The notes: generated by a model from the sequence alone, not told the origin. A stretch of DNA of 64,000 bases from Bacteroides thetaiotaomicron VPI-5482 (GCF_000011065.1 NC_004663.1:3596001-3660000); one strand, 5' to 3'; numbered from the stretch's first letter, positions 8,298-15,699 are shown. Program-made: numbers and translations.

Positions 8298-9407
8298 CTA
8301 CTTTCTTATCAGCCGTAACACCCGCTCCATATCATCTTCGCTCAATGCATGGTGCATCGGCAAACAAATAACCTGTTCCGCCATCTTTGTGGCTACAGGC
8401 AAATTTTCTTTCCTTGCTGACTTTAATTCACGATAAGTAGAAAAAGTACTGATCAGCGGATAAAAATACCGCCGTCCTAATACATTATATTCCTTCATCT
8501 TAAAATAGAGTTCATCACGGCTCATACCATATCGTTCTTCATCCACAAATATGGGGAAATAAGAATAATTATGCTTCACTCCGGATATATCATCCATAAA
8601 TGTGATACCGGAAACATTACGTAAGGCTTCTCTATAATTAGTTGTAGCCTGGCAGCGTGCTTCAATGGCAGCATCTACCTGTTTTAAGTTCAGTAATCCG
8701 TAAGCTGCCCGCACTTCATCTAGCTTGCCATTAGTTCCGGGAATAACCACCTCCGTTTCACCGACAAAACCAAAATTTTTCAAGTAATCAACTCTCTTTT
8801 TAGTATGTTCATCGTGAAGTACCAATGCACCTCCCTCAATGGTATTAAAAGTCTTCGTCGCATGAAAGCTCAATGTCGACATATCACCTGCATTCAAAAT
8901 AGATTCTCCCTCTCTCTCCACCCCAAATGCATGAGCAGCATCATAGATTACCTTCAATCCGTATTTATCTGCTATTTGCTGAATGCTCTTAGTATCACAA
9001 GGATACCCATACACATGCACTGGCATAATGGCTGTAGTATTAGGAGTTATAGCCACCTCTATCTTATCAGGGTCAAGATTACAAGTTACAGGGTCTATGT
9101 CTACAAATACCGGTTTGATGCCATTCAACCACAACGAATGTGTAGTAGCAACAAAACTGAAAGGCGTGGTTATTACCTCTCCTGTAATACGCATTGCCAG
9201 TAAGGCCGCAGTTAGAGGAAGAGTCCCGTTGGTAAACAGACTGATATAAGGTACACCCAGATATTCACACAAAGCGGCTTCCAGCATCTGATGATAATAT
9301 CCATTATTAGTAATCCATTTGCGTTGCCATATATCCTGCAAGTAAACATTTAACTCCTCCAAAGATGGTAATAAAGGGGAAGTTACTGTAATCTGCTGTT
9401 CCTTCAT
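8298..9407 (-). CDS. PLP-dependent sugar aminotransferase (DegT/DnrJ/EryC1 family)
   Basis: Transfers an amino group from glutamate to a keto sugar nucleotide. The 369-residue protein shows the DegT fold signature: FTNGTLPLTAALLAM (phosphate-binding loop), VYGYPCD, IYDAAHAFG (Asp contacts the PLP pyridine nitrogen) and SFHATKTFNTIEGGAL, with the Schiff-base lysine near residue 185. It resembles the VioA/FdtB-like subgroup that aminates dTDP-4-keto-6-deoxyhexoses. With the downstream formyltransferase this predicts a sugar such as 4-formamido-4,6-dideoxyhexose. RmlA/RmlB genes to make the keto-sugar precursor are not in the window. Confidence 0.88.
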   Translation of the reverse strand: MKEQQITVTSPLLPSLEELNVYLQDIWQRKWITNNGYYHQMLEAALCEYLGVPYISLFTNGTLPLTAALLAMRITGEVITTPFSFVATTHSLWLNGIKPVFVDIDPVTCNLDPDKIEVAITPNTTAIMPVHVYGYPCDTKSIQQIADKYGLKVIYDAAHAFGVEREGESILNAGDMSTLSFHATKTFNTIEGGALVLHDEHTKKRVDYLKNFGFVGETEVVIPGTNGKLDEVRAAYGLLNLKQVDAAIEARCQATTNYREALRNVSGITFMDDISGVKHNYSYFPIFVDEERYGMSRDELYFKMKEYNVLGRRYFYPLISTFSTYRELKSARKENLPVATKMAEQVICLPMHHALSEDDMERVLRLIRK

Positions 9408-9455
9408 GGTTTGTAATCTCAGTTGTTTTTTCTTAGTAGTAATTACCTAACAGTA

Positions 9456-9962
9456 TCATATTCTCTCTACAAACCCTACCGGCACTTCTACCATCGCAGC
9501 TCCCAGCATATTAATCCTGACGGCTACCTTACTTTTTCCATCCATTGTTATCAGCTCCCCTGTTAATCCTGTCAACGGCCCCTTGATAACTTTTACCTGT
9601 TCGCCCGGCTGGATACGCTCCGAACACATCTCAACCGCTTCTTCCGAATAATCGAGCATAAAGCGGAAACGTTCCATTTGTGCATCCGGGATGATTGCCG
9701 GAGCACTTTCTCCGCGCAATACCATAAAGCGGCTTACAGAGGGAAGACGAAGCACAGAAATACGTTCGGAAGGAGCTATCCGGGCAAAAACAACCATAGG
9801 AATCACGACCCGCTGCACTTTCTTGCTTCGGTCACTCCAACGACGTGTTTCTTCCTGTAACGGAAGAAAAGATTCAAATCCCAATGCCGACAGACGTTCG
9901 TAGGTTTTCTTCTCCCTGTTACTCTGCACACAAACAACCAACCAACACTTTTTTTCATCCAT
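9456..9962 (-). CDS. upxY: UpxY-type transcription antiterminator (NusG family)
   Basis: NusG paralogue that in Bacteroides promotes elongation through the leader of its own capsule operon. The NGN domain spans about residues 3-100 (WLVVCVQSNREKKTYERLSALGFESFLPL). A KOW-type segment PGEQVKVIKGPLTGLTGEL follows near residues 115-135. I choose ATG at 9962 because GGAGGAG at 9968-9974 lies 5 bases upstream and the protein then begins MDEKKCWLVV, like other family members. A GTG at 9995 would add 11 unlikely residues. Unusually, the gene is third in the cluster, behind the epimerase and the polyprenyl-phosphate transferase, with a 165-base gap in front. Confidence 0.85.
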   Translation of the reverse strand: MDEKKCWLVVCVQSNREKKTYERLSALGFESFLPLQEETRRWSDRSKKVQRVVIPMVVFARIAPSERISVLRLPSVSRFMVLRGESAPAIIPDAQMERFRFMLDYSEEAVEMCSERIQPGEQVKVIKGPLTGLTGELITMDGKSKVAVRINMLGAAMVEVPVGFVERI

Positions 9963-9967
9963 AATAA

Positions 9968-9974
9968 CTCCTCC
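9968..9974 (-). promoter_or_regulatory. Strong Shine-Dalgarno of upxY
   Basis: On the minus strand the sequence reads GGAGGAG, 5 bases before the ATG at 9960-9962. Such a full Shine-Dalgarno match is uncommon in Bacteroides and fixes the upxY start. Confidence 0.7.
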
Positions 9975-10027
9975 AATTCTATCATTTAAAGTCACAATAA
10001 GGTACCCTCCAAGCGCGCTCCGCTCCC

Positions 10028-10048
10028 GCCAGTCACATACATGACGGC
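10028..10048 (-). promoter_or_regulatory. Possible leader hairpin before upxY
   Basis: GCC-A-GTCA (10028-10035) can pair with TGAC-GGC (10042-10048) with one bulged base and a six-base loop. It lies 66-86 bases upstream of the upxY ATG, next to an unusually GC-rich stretch (10012-10030, including AGCGCGCT). UpxY proteins act on operon leaders, so this may be part of a pause or antitermination element. Function is inferred only. Confidence 0.35.
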
Positions 10049-10127
10049 TACCTGAAAAATTTTATGTCTTATCTATCTAACTTTTTTCCTTCTTTTCTAT
10101 CCTGTAAAAAGGAAAAAGCCTAGTTTA

Positions 10128-11108
10128 TCAATTAATAGCTTCTTCAGCTCCTGAACCAAACTCGTATTGCAACGTCCGTCTCAACCCTTCTTCCATTGAG
10201 AAAGCCGGCTTAAAACCCGATGACTGTACTTTAACAGAATCAAACTGAGTCACCGCACAGAACTTCTTCACACGAACAGAACTCACCGACAATTTTCTTC
10301 CCGTCATCTTAGCCAAAGCATCAAAGCAATATCCACCCAACATTCCTAACCAATAGGGGTAATGTGTAGTAGGAATATGTTTATTCAACACCTCCCCGAC
10401 ATGATACACCAAATCATTCATTGTGAAATCCGGCTTATCGATATAATTGAATACATGATATCCCTCCATATTATTCTCAATCAGAAAAGCGATAAAAGCA
10501 ACTACGTTACCGACATAGGCCATCGACTTCCGGTTTTCACCGTCTCCTACCATCAGAAATCGCCCGGAAGTAATCTGCCGCAACAAATTATATACATTCC
10601 CCCTGTTGCCCTCTCCAAAGATAACTGTGGGACGAAGAATATGAATGTTCCACTCCCGATGCGTATCATACCACTCCTGCAGCATACATTCCGCCTGCCA
10701 CTTACTACGACCGTAATCATTGAACGGATCGGCCGGATGCAATTCTGATGGATTATCTTTGTTCAATCCATAGACAGCAACAGAACTGGTGAATACCAAA
10801 CGGGCAACTCCATTACTTTCCATAGCCTGAAGCGTATTACGTGTCCCTTCCACATTCACCGTATAGTAAAGCGATGCAGGAGTTACGTTGTCTTTATGTT
10901 CGGCAGCCAATAAAACCACAAGATCAGTTCCTGCCAGCAACTCCGTCAGCTTCTGTACATCCTGCACATCAGCTATTTGTGTCAGATGAGGATAAAGTTC
11001 ACTCTGCTGCTTGTCAATATTGAGCAGTTCAATGTTCGGAACAGTCTGTAACAGCCCGATCAAACGACTTCCCACGAATCCGGAACCACCGATAATAGCT
11101 ATTTTCAT
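10128..11108 (-). CDS. NAD-dependent epimerase/dehydratase (extended SDR, UDP-sugar type)
   Basis: Predicted to interconvert nucleotide sugars (C4 epimerase, reductase or dehydratase). The start at 11108 gives MKIAIIGGSGFVGSRLIGLL with the GxxGxxG motif right at the N-terminus. An upstream start at 11186 would overlap the preceding gene by 68 bases and add an implausible leader. SSVAVYG and YGRSKWQAE (YxxxK) are the catalytic segments, with LRPTVIFGEGNRGNVYNLL as the substrate-side loop. Such a protein paired with a WecA-like transferase is a standard module of Bacteroides capsule loci, where the pair makes and loads the first sugar. Here it lies 10 bases after the transferase gene. Confidence 0.87.
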   Translation of the reverse strand: MKIAIIGGSGFVGSRLIGLLQTVPNIELLNIDKQQSELYPHLTQIADVQDVQKLTELLAGTDLVVLLAAEHKDNVTPASLYYTVNVEGTRNTLQAMESNGVARLVFTSSVAVYGLNKDNPSELHPADPFNDYGRSKWQAECMLQEWYDTHREWNIHILRPTVIFGEGNRGNVYNLLRQITSGRFLMVGDGENRKSMAYVGNVVAFIAFLIENNMEGYHVFNYIDKPDFTMNDLVYHVGEVLNKHIPTTHYPYWLGMLGGYCFDALAKMTGRKLSVSSVRVKKFCAVTQFDSVKVQSSGFKPAFSMEEGLRRTLQYEFGSGAEEAIN

Positions 11109-11118
11109 ATCATTAAAT

Positions 11119-12231
11119 TTAATTATTTGCCACCCCATGTTTTGCCCGGATAAGCTCTCGCCTGTCCAACCATAAATGGAAAGCAATCCACAGTACGATA
11201 TCTATAAAAATCACGATGTTGTTGCTGATATATTCTACCGCAACAATATTGAAGAAGCTAAAGAACAATGCCAAAGCCAGAATAAGAATCATTGCGACAT
11301 AATGAGACATCCCTACTCTCAGAAACTTATGATGTATATGATTCTGGTCGGGCATAAAAAGAGGCTTATGCTGAAAATAACGTATCCGTACCACACGAAC
11401 TACATCAAAAAGAGGGACAATCAATGTAGCGAAAGAAACTACTATCGCTCCTTCGGAAAAAGGCTTTATCAACGGATTATTCATCGCATAGCTGATTGCC
11501 AGAAAAGCCATCGAGAGCCCCAGCGTCAGACTGCCAGTATCCCCCATAAAAATTCGTTGTCTTCCTTTCGATTTGCCGAACACATTGTAATAGAAAAAAG
11601 GACATAGCACCCCTGCGGTGATAAAGGCAAAAACAGCATGTAACCATGCTGCATTATAAATAAACAAGAAACCAAAAACCAAAGCCCCCATACCGACCAA
11701 ACCGGAACAGAGCCCGTCGATTCCATCAATCAGGTTAACGGCATTAATAATAAAGACTGCCACAAACACCGTCAGAGGCATTCCAATCCAAGGAGATAAA
11801 GTAGTTATTCCGAGTAGTCCATACAAATCATTAATCCAGAGTCCGGATAACGGAAGAAATGAAGAAGCAACAATTTGAGCTACGAATTTTCTACGATAGT
11901 TAATCCTAATCAAATCATCTATCACTCCGACCATATTCAAAATGAGCAAACCTATCATCAACAATAAAAATTGGAAAGGTATAAATGGGTCTTGAAGATA
12001 GGACGTTATTTCTAGTTTATACATAAAAAACATAGATAGCACTAATAGAAAGCACTGCACCGGGACGAACACAACTCCTCCCAAACGTGGTACTATACCG
12101 CTATGGGTCTTGCGACCACCTACAGAATCAAACAGTCGTTTTCTAAAAGCTACGAGCAAAATCTGAGGAGTGATAATCCACCCCATAAATACCGCAACTA
12201 AAAATGCTATTGCTATAAAAAAATAATTCAT
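11119..12231 (-). CDS. Polyprenyl-phosphate sugar-1-phosphate transferase (WecA/MraY family)
   Basis: Integral membrane enzyme that loads the first sugar phosphate onto undecaprenyl phosphate to start each repeat unit. It has about 10-11 membrane spans and the family motifs: VGVIDDLIR (Asp-Asp for MgII), NAVNLIDGIDGL, IFMGDTGSLTLG and the cytoplasmic DQNHIHHKF. The ATG at 12231 is preferred over a TTG 8 codons upstream. It is the first gene of the operon. The 404-base gap before it contains the left inverted repeat of the predicted inversion switch, so its transcription may depend on switch orientation. Confidence 0.9.
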   Translation of the reverse strand: MNYFFIAIAFLVAVFMGWIITPQILLVAFRKRLFDSVGGRKTHSGIVPRLGGVVFVPVQCFLLVLSMFFMYKLEITSYLQDPFIPFQFLLLMIGLLILNMVGVIDDLIRINYRRKFVAQIVASSFLPLSGLWINDLYGLLGITTLSPWIGMPLTVFVAVFIINAVNLIDGIDGLCSGLVGMGALVFGFLFIYNAAWLHAVFAFITAGVLCPFFYYNVFGKSKGRQRIFMGDTGSLTLGLSMAFLAISYAMNNPLIKPFSEGAIVVSFATLIVPLFDVVRVVRIRYFQHKPLFMPDQNHIHHKFLRVGMSHYVAMILILALALFFSFFNIVAVEYISNNIVIFIDIVLWIAFHLWLDRRELIRAKHGVANN

Positions 12232-12635
12232 CCCATAATTCTCTTTTTCCAACAAACGAGTGCTGTCGTTTTCTACTTTTCATTAAACAAGAATCATCCG
12301 GCCTGATTTTACAGCCATACTATTCTATGCGCAAATTAGTCGCATAATCATCTAACATACAACACATTAACTATACATAATTCCCCTATACTCTTTACTC
12401 TCTATTTTGTAATAGAGAGTAATAATGTCTATTTTGTATATATACAATTGATTGATAGAGGGTTATGTACAACCATATACTATATATTATGTTTCATACC
12501 CTGCATATACATAACAGGCTTTAATTTTATTCATTATAATACATTGGTAATAAAGTGATTATATTAGACCATACTGAATCAATTATGAAGCATAATGGAG
12601 TATAATCGCTTTGTTGCCATCAAAAAGGGAAAGAT
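12232..12635. other. Divergent intergenic region with left recombination site
   Basis: Lies between the capsule operon (leftward) and the AraC-type gene (rightward). It holds the left inverted repeat (12401-12421), a 24-base perfect palindromic context around it (12397-12420) and a partial third copy of the repeat (12428-12438). I find no CAAAnnTA (a minus-strand TAnnTTTG -7 box) in this stretch, so in the present orientation no standard promoter is visible for the capsule operon. Confidence 0.5.
12401..12421 (+). repeat. Left inverted repeat of invertible element (21 bp)
   Basis: Begins TCTATTTTGT and ends AGAGAGTA. Its exact reverse complement is at 13630-13650. Bases 12397-12406 (ACTCTCTATT) and 12411-12420 (AATAGAGAGT) are perfect complements around a TTGT centre, the layout expected of a core recombination site with two recombinase-binding arms. 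Confidence 0.85.
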
Positions 12636-13520
12636 ATGAGAGGGGAACAATCACCGAACGGATTACATTACGCCAGGGAACATTTGTCATGCAAAAATTA
12701 CATGACAGATATTGATACAGGATTCAAATATATTAAATTCGACACTGAGAAATGCATAGAGGAAGAGTATACCCACAAAAATTATCTTTTATTTTTTTTA
12801 GAAGGAGATTTTTCAGTATACTGTAACCAATTTTGTAACCGCACGTTTCATAGCAATGAAATGGTAGTGTTGCCTAAATCTTCAATGATAAAGATTTCCG
12901 CAACAGACAAATCCCAAATGCTGGCTATGGCATTTGATATACCTCAAAGCAACTGTGACAAACTTTTATTTCAAGGTTTGAGCTCCATTTGTGAAAATAT
13001 TGACTATGATTTCAGCCCTATCCCCATGCGTTATCCACTAATGCCATTCCTTGAAACTGTAGTCCACTGTTTGAGGAATGAAATGAACTGTACATACCTA
13101 CATAATGTAATAGAACGTGAATTTTTCTTCCTACTCAGGGGATTCTATAATAAAAAAGAAATTGCTACACTTTTCCACCCTATCATTGGCAGGCAATTAG
13201 AGTTTAGAGATTTTGTCATGCAGAACTATTCAAAAGTAAATAATCTTGATGAGCTAATTACACTGTCAAATATAGGAAGAACCAGCTTCTTTATTAAATT
13301 CAAAGAAGAATTCGGAATTACCGCAAAACAATGGATGATGAAACAATTAAAGAAACGTATTTTGGGAAAAGTTATAGAACCGGGTATATGTGTCAAGCAA
13401 CTAATGGAGGTATGCAACTTTGAGTCGCAAGCTCAGTTATACCGCTACTTCAAACAGCATTTTCGCTGTACTCCAAAGCAATTAATAGACCGTTATCAGG
13501 CGAAAACCGATAATCTTTAA
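12636..13520 (+). CDS. AraC-family transcriptional regulator inside the invertible element
   Basis: 294-residue regulator. The N-terminal half (about 30-170) looks like a cupin-type sensing domain (YLLFFLEGDFSVYCNQFCNRTFHSNEMVVLPKSS). The C-terminal part (about 200-290) is a two-helix-turn-helix AraC domain: VNNLDELITLSNIGRTSFFIKFKEEFG for the first and VKQLMEVCNFESQAQLYRYFKQHFRCTPKQ for the second. It is the only plus-strand gene in the window and is divergent from the capsule operon. The 21-bp inverted repeats lie 215 bases before its start and 110 bases after its stop, so its whole transcription unit would turn over. Whether it regulates the capsule, the recombinase or something else is unknown. 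Confidence 0.88.
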   Translation: MRGEQSPNGLHYAREHLSCKNYMTDIDTGFKYIKFDTEKCIEEEYTHKNYLLFFLEGDFSVYCNQFCNRTFHSNEMVVLPKSSMIKISATDKSQMLAMAFDIPQSNCDKLLFQGLSSICENIDYDFSPIPMRYPLMPFLETVVHCLRNEMNCTYLHNVIEREFFFLLRGFYNKKEIATLFHPIIGRQLEFRDFVMQNYSKVNNLDELITLSNIGRTSFFIKFKEEFGITAKQWMMKQLKKRILGKVIEPGICVKQLMEVCNFESQAQLYRYFKQHFRCTPKQLIDRYQAKTDNL

Positions 13521-13563
13521 GGAGAACTGCGGGATCGTACAAAAGGAGAGTATTAATGTACTT

Positions 13564-13601
13564 TTTGATAATGGCTATTCGCAAAAAATAGTCTTATTTT
13601 G
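13564..13601 (+). promoter_or_regulatory. Promoter-like sequence near the right end of the element, facing outward
   Basis: TTTG at 13564-13567 is followed after 26 bases by TTATTTTG at 13594-13601, one mismatch from the Bacteroides -7 consensus TAnnTTTG. The spacing is longer than the usual about 20. It points right, toward the 3' end of the recombinase gene; after inversion it would point at the capsule operon. Weak call. Confidence 0.25.
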
Positions 13602-13624
13602 CAACATCGCTATTATTAAGCGAT
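13581..13624 (+). terminator. Two small hairpins after the AraC-type gene
   Basis: GCAAAA (13581-13586) pairs with TTTTGC (13597-13602), and ATCGCT (13606-13611) pairs with AGCGAT (13619-13624). They lie 60-100 bases after the AraC stop. Neither has a clear T-run, so termination is possible but weak. The first overlaps the promoter-like sequence. Confidence 0.3.
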
Positions 13625-13629
13625 TGATA

Positions 13630-13650
13630 TACTCTCTATTACAAAATAGA
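13630..13650 (-). repeat. Right inverted repeat of invertible element (21 bp)
   Basis: Reads TACTCTCTATT followed by ACAAAATAGA on the plus strand, the exact reverse complement of 12401-12421. Outside the 21 bases the flanks differ (TACCG here), so the identity is confined to the repeat. Confidence 0.85.
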
Positions 13651-13718
13651 TACCGTTTACAAATATAAGTTATAAATATGAGTTTTACAAAATTTGAAGA
13701 ACAAATTCATGTTTCATA

Positions 13719-14948
13719 TTATAACAGATTGGTCACAATACGATTCACCCGCGCCAGCGTCTCCTGATCGAATTCTTTAAGATATACTCTCGTCATTTCT
13801 TCTGAAGTATGCCCTAATCCCGCACTGATGATAGAAATAGGCGCCCCGCTTTCTCTTGCCAGTGTAGCCCAGGTATGCCTTGCAGTATAGGTAGTCAGCC
13901 GGACATTTATATTTAACCGAAAAGTGATCTTTTTTAAATACCGGTTCACCCTGCCTAAAGCCAGGCGATACTGATCGTAGATAGATGTCGACAAAGATGT
14001 ATCAATAATTGGAAACACATATTCACTGTCATTCGCGTATTTATCAATCAATCCCTGCATCTGAGGAGTGATAACTATATGAATCAGCTGTTGTGACTTA
14101 TGACGTCGATAGCTCAATATTCCATCACGAATATTCTTCTTTTTTAGAAATACAATATCAACGAAAGCCATTCCTTGGGCATAGAAGCTAAATAAATACA
14201 TATCCCGCGCAATGTCCATTCCAGAATGAACAGGTAAAATAAGCGAAGAAAGTTTCTTCATATCATCTTTATTAATTGCACGTTTTATTGTCTTGCATGG
14301 TTTTGTCTGAATGTAAGTAAAAGGATTCTCGCTTTTAGGCTTAAATCCATCCCGGATAGAGGAATTATAAATCGTTCGGAAATTACGCAGATAATAATTA
14401 ATCGTATTCCTCGCCAGTCCTTGTGCATTCAAATAGTCCTCATACCCTACCACAAAGCTGAAGTTTATTTCCTCCATCCTGATATCCGACTTACGCGCAG
14501 ATTTCATACCTATATATTTTTTCAGAGAAATATAGGTGCTATGATAGGCGGCTGCAATACCGTCTTTCCCCATCTTTTTTTTATAAGAAATCTGTGTTTC
14601 TATATACTGCATAAGTAGATACGAACGATGACTCTTCTTCTTTTTAAACTCTACGATATCATCTACTAAATACTCCTCATTGTTCCTTTCCAACTCCAAT
14701 ATACGATTCTGGAATCGCTTATAGTCCCGTTTCAACTCACGATTTATCTCCTTTATTTCTTTCATGGAATAAAGCGATGCTTCACAATACTCAACCTCCA
14801 AAGCTCCATCAGCCAGTTGTTGCTGAAAGATATGATACTTGGTATAATAAAGTAACTTTCGCCTCCGGTGGATAAACTGAAAAACCAATGGAAATGTACC
14901 ATTATTAAGCATTCGCTGTTTATTGAGCAATAACTTTATAGATGCCAT
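13719..14948 (-). CDS. Tyrosine recombinase (phage-integrase family, Bacteroides Tsr/IntDOT type)
   Basis: 409-residue site-specific recombinase. It has an N-terminal arm-type region (residues 1-90, basic, beta-rich), a SAM-like core-binding domain (about 105-205, YIETQISYKKKMGKDGIAAAYHSTYISLKKY) and a catalytic domain from about 220. Catalytic features seen are Arg357 in TARHTWATLAR, His380 in GLGHTSEEMTRVY and the nucleophile Tyr389. The usual first arginine is replaced in FYAQGMAFVD, as in IntDOT-related Bacteroides enzymes that lack Arg I. The gene ends 69 bases from the right inverted repeat, so it is the obvious candidate to invert the AraC element. A separate role as a prophage integrase is unlikely because no phage genes are nearby. 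Confidence 0.9.
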   Translation of the reverse strand: MASIKLLLNKQRMLNNGTFPLVFQFIHRRRKLLYYTKYHIFQQQLADGALEVEYCEASLYSMKEIKEINRELKRDYKRFQNRILELERNNEEYLVDDIVEFKKKKSHRSYLLMQYIETQISYKKKMGKDGIAAAYHSTYISLKKYIGMKSARKSDIRMEEINFSFVVGYEDYLNAQGLARNTINYYLRNFRTIYNSSIRDGFKPKSENPFTYIQTKPCKTIKRAINKDDMKKLSSLILPVHSGMDIARDMYLFSFYAQGMAFVDIVFLKKKNIRDGILSYRRHKSQQLIHIVITPQMQGLIDKYANDSEYVFPIIDTSLSTSIYDQYRLALGRVNRYLKKITFRLNINVRLTTYTARHTWATLARESGAPISIISAGLGHTSEEMTRVYLKEFDQETLARVNRIVTNLL

Positions 14949-14989
14949 AATTCTACTTTAAACCTGTTAATTTTTTATTCAAAACAGTG

Positions 14990-14997
14990 CAAAAGTA
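14990..14997 (-). promoter_or_regulatory. -7 box of the recombinase promoter
   Basis: CAAAAGTA on the plus strand gives TACTTTTG on the minus strand, a perfect TAnnTTTG, 41 bases upstream of the ATG at 14948. No well-spaced -33 TTTG is visible. Confidence 0.5.
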
Positions 14998-15389
14998 TAA
15001 AATGTTCTTTACTTATAGAATTCTTCAAATTTTAAAATGATTCTTTAGTTGCCCTTATATAAATAATTAAAGAATTCCAACAATAAATTGTTTGTTTTAT
15101 CCTAAATCAAGCATTAATTCGTCAATATAATAAAAATAACTATTTGTGCTTAAACTCGCAAACAAGTCAATTCTGCATTAAAATGAGTAAAGCTTCTTAT
15201 ACTGTTTTGAAAGTTATAACACAAAAATACATAGTTTTTCTAAATCGTTTGCATGTTTCCTACCTTCTTAATGTTCTATTTTTCGAACTACATTTAACAT
15301 GTATTTCTCTAAAACCAATAGATCGGAAAACCAAAATACGAATATCAAAACTGCCACAATATATGTATCCAAAATCAAAACTGCTCAGA

Positions 15390-15435
15390 TTTAATTCCTC
15401 TTTTTTCGAAAAAAGAGAGACTTGAGTGAATTAAA
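15390..15435. repeat. 20-base perfect palindrome within a longer inverted repeat
   Basis: 15398-15417 is a perfect palindrome (CTC, six T, CG, six A, GAG). The outer TTTAATTC (15390-15397) and GAATTAAA (15428-15435) are also complementary. It could act as a bidirectional hairpin or a protein site; no gene ends directly at it. Confidence 0.45.
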
Positions 15436-15573
15436 CAGGCACCCGGTTTATAGCCCCTATAGCAGTTCTAAGATTTTGTTTACTTAGATTACCGCGCAGT
15501 ATGTCTGCGATAATTACCAACAACAATCATTATCAAAGAAAGACAATTGTAGTTATATAAAAAATAGCAACAA

Positions 15574-15652
15574 GTTTATATAAACCAGCCTATACGTTTA
15601 TAATAAATTCCATGATCGTTTATAATAAACGTCCCCACCGTTTATTATAAAC
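15574..15652. repeat. Four-unit 22-bp array of short palindromes (array 1)
   Basis: Units start at exactly 15574, 15596, 15618 and 15640. Each begins with a near-palindrome: GTTTATATAAAC, GTTTATAATAAAT, GTTTATAATAAAC and GTTTATTATAAAC. About 9-10 unrelated bases follow each. The third and fourth are exact reverse complements of one another. The strict 22-base phase puts all units on one face of the helix. Confidence 0.8.
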
Positions 15653-15699
15653 TCCCCAAATGAAATTCGCAATAAAATCATTAAGTTTTTAAGACAAAA

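Larger units (their letters stand above)
12401..13650. mobile_element. Predicted invertible DNA element carrying an AraC-type gene
   Basis: A 1250-base segment bounded by exact 21-bp inverted repeats and containing one complete gene (12636-13520). A tyrosine recombinase gene ends 69 bases beyond the right repeat. Bacteroides tyrosine recombinases are known to invert neighbouring DNA between short inverted repeats to switch surface-structure genes. Flipping would move the AraC gene to about 12531-13415 on the minus strand, reading toward the capsule operon start at 12231. The repeats are seen directly; inversion is inferred. Confidence 0.75.

Noticed and set aside
10080..10125. Possible terminator between the epimerase and upxY genes (CTTTTTTCCTT/AAGGAAAAAG arms near 10079-10119)
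   Set aside because: The stem is almost purely A-T/purine-rich with a large loop and no T-run after it on the minus strand, so termination is not supported.
13719..14948. Reading the recombinase as inactive because the first catalytic arginine is missing (FYAQGMAFVD)
   Set aside because: Loss of Arg I at this place is known in IntDOT-related Bacteroides recombinases that remain active; the remaining Arg, His and Tyr are present.
13719..14948. Integrase as sign of a prophage or integrative element
   Set aside because: No phage, relaxase or other mobility genes, no tRNA target and no direct-repeat att sites were seen. The adjacent inverted repeats explain it better.
15144..15425. Plus-strand frame of 93 codons between recombinase and PUL
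   Set aside because: No ribosome binding site, no domain-like pattern, and lysine/serine-rich composition as expected of AT-rich non-coding DNA.
15574..15652. Possible CRISPR array because of regularly spaced palindromic repeats
   Set aside because: Repeats are only 12-13 bases with 9-10 base spacers, there are four units, and no cas genes are nearby. The other arrays have degenerate units without distinct spacers.
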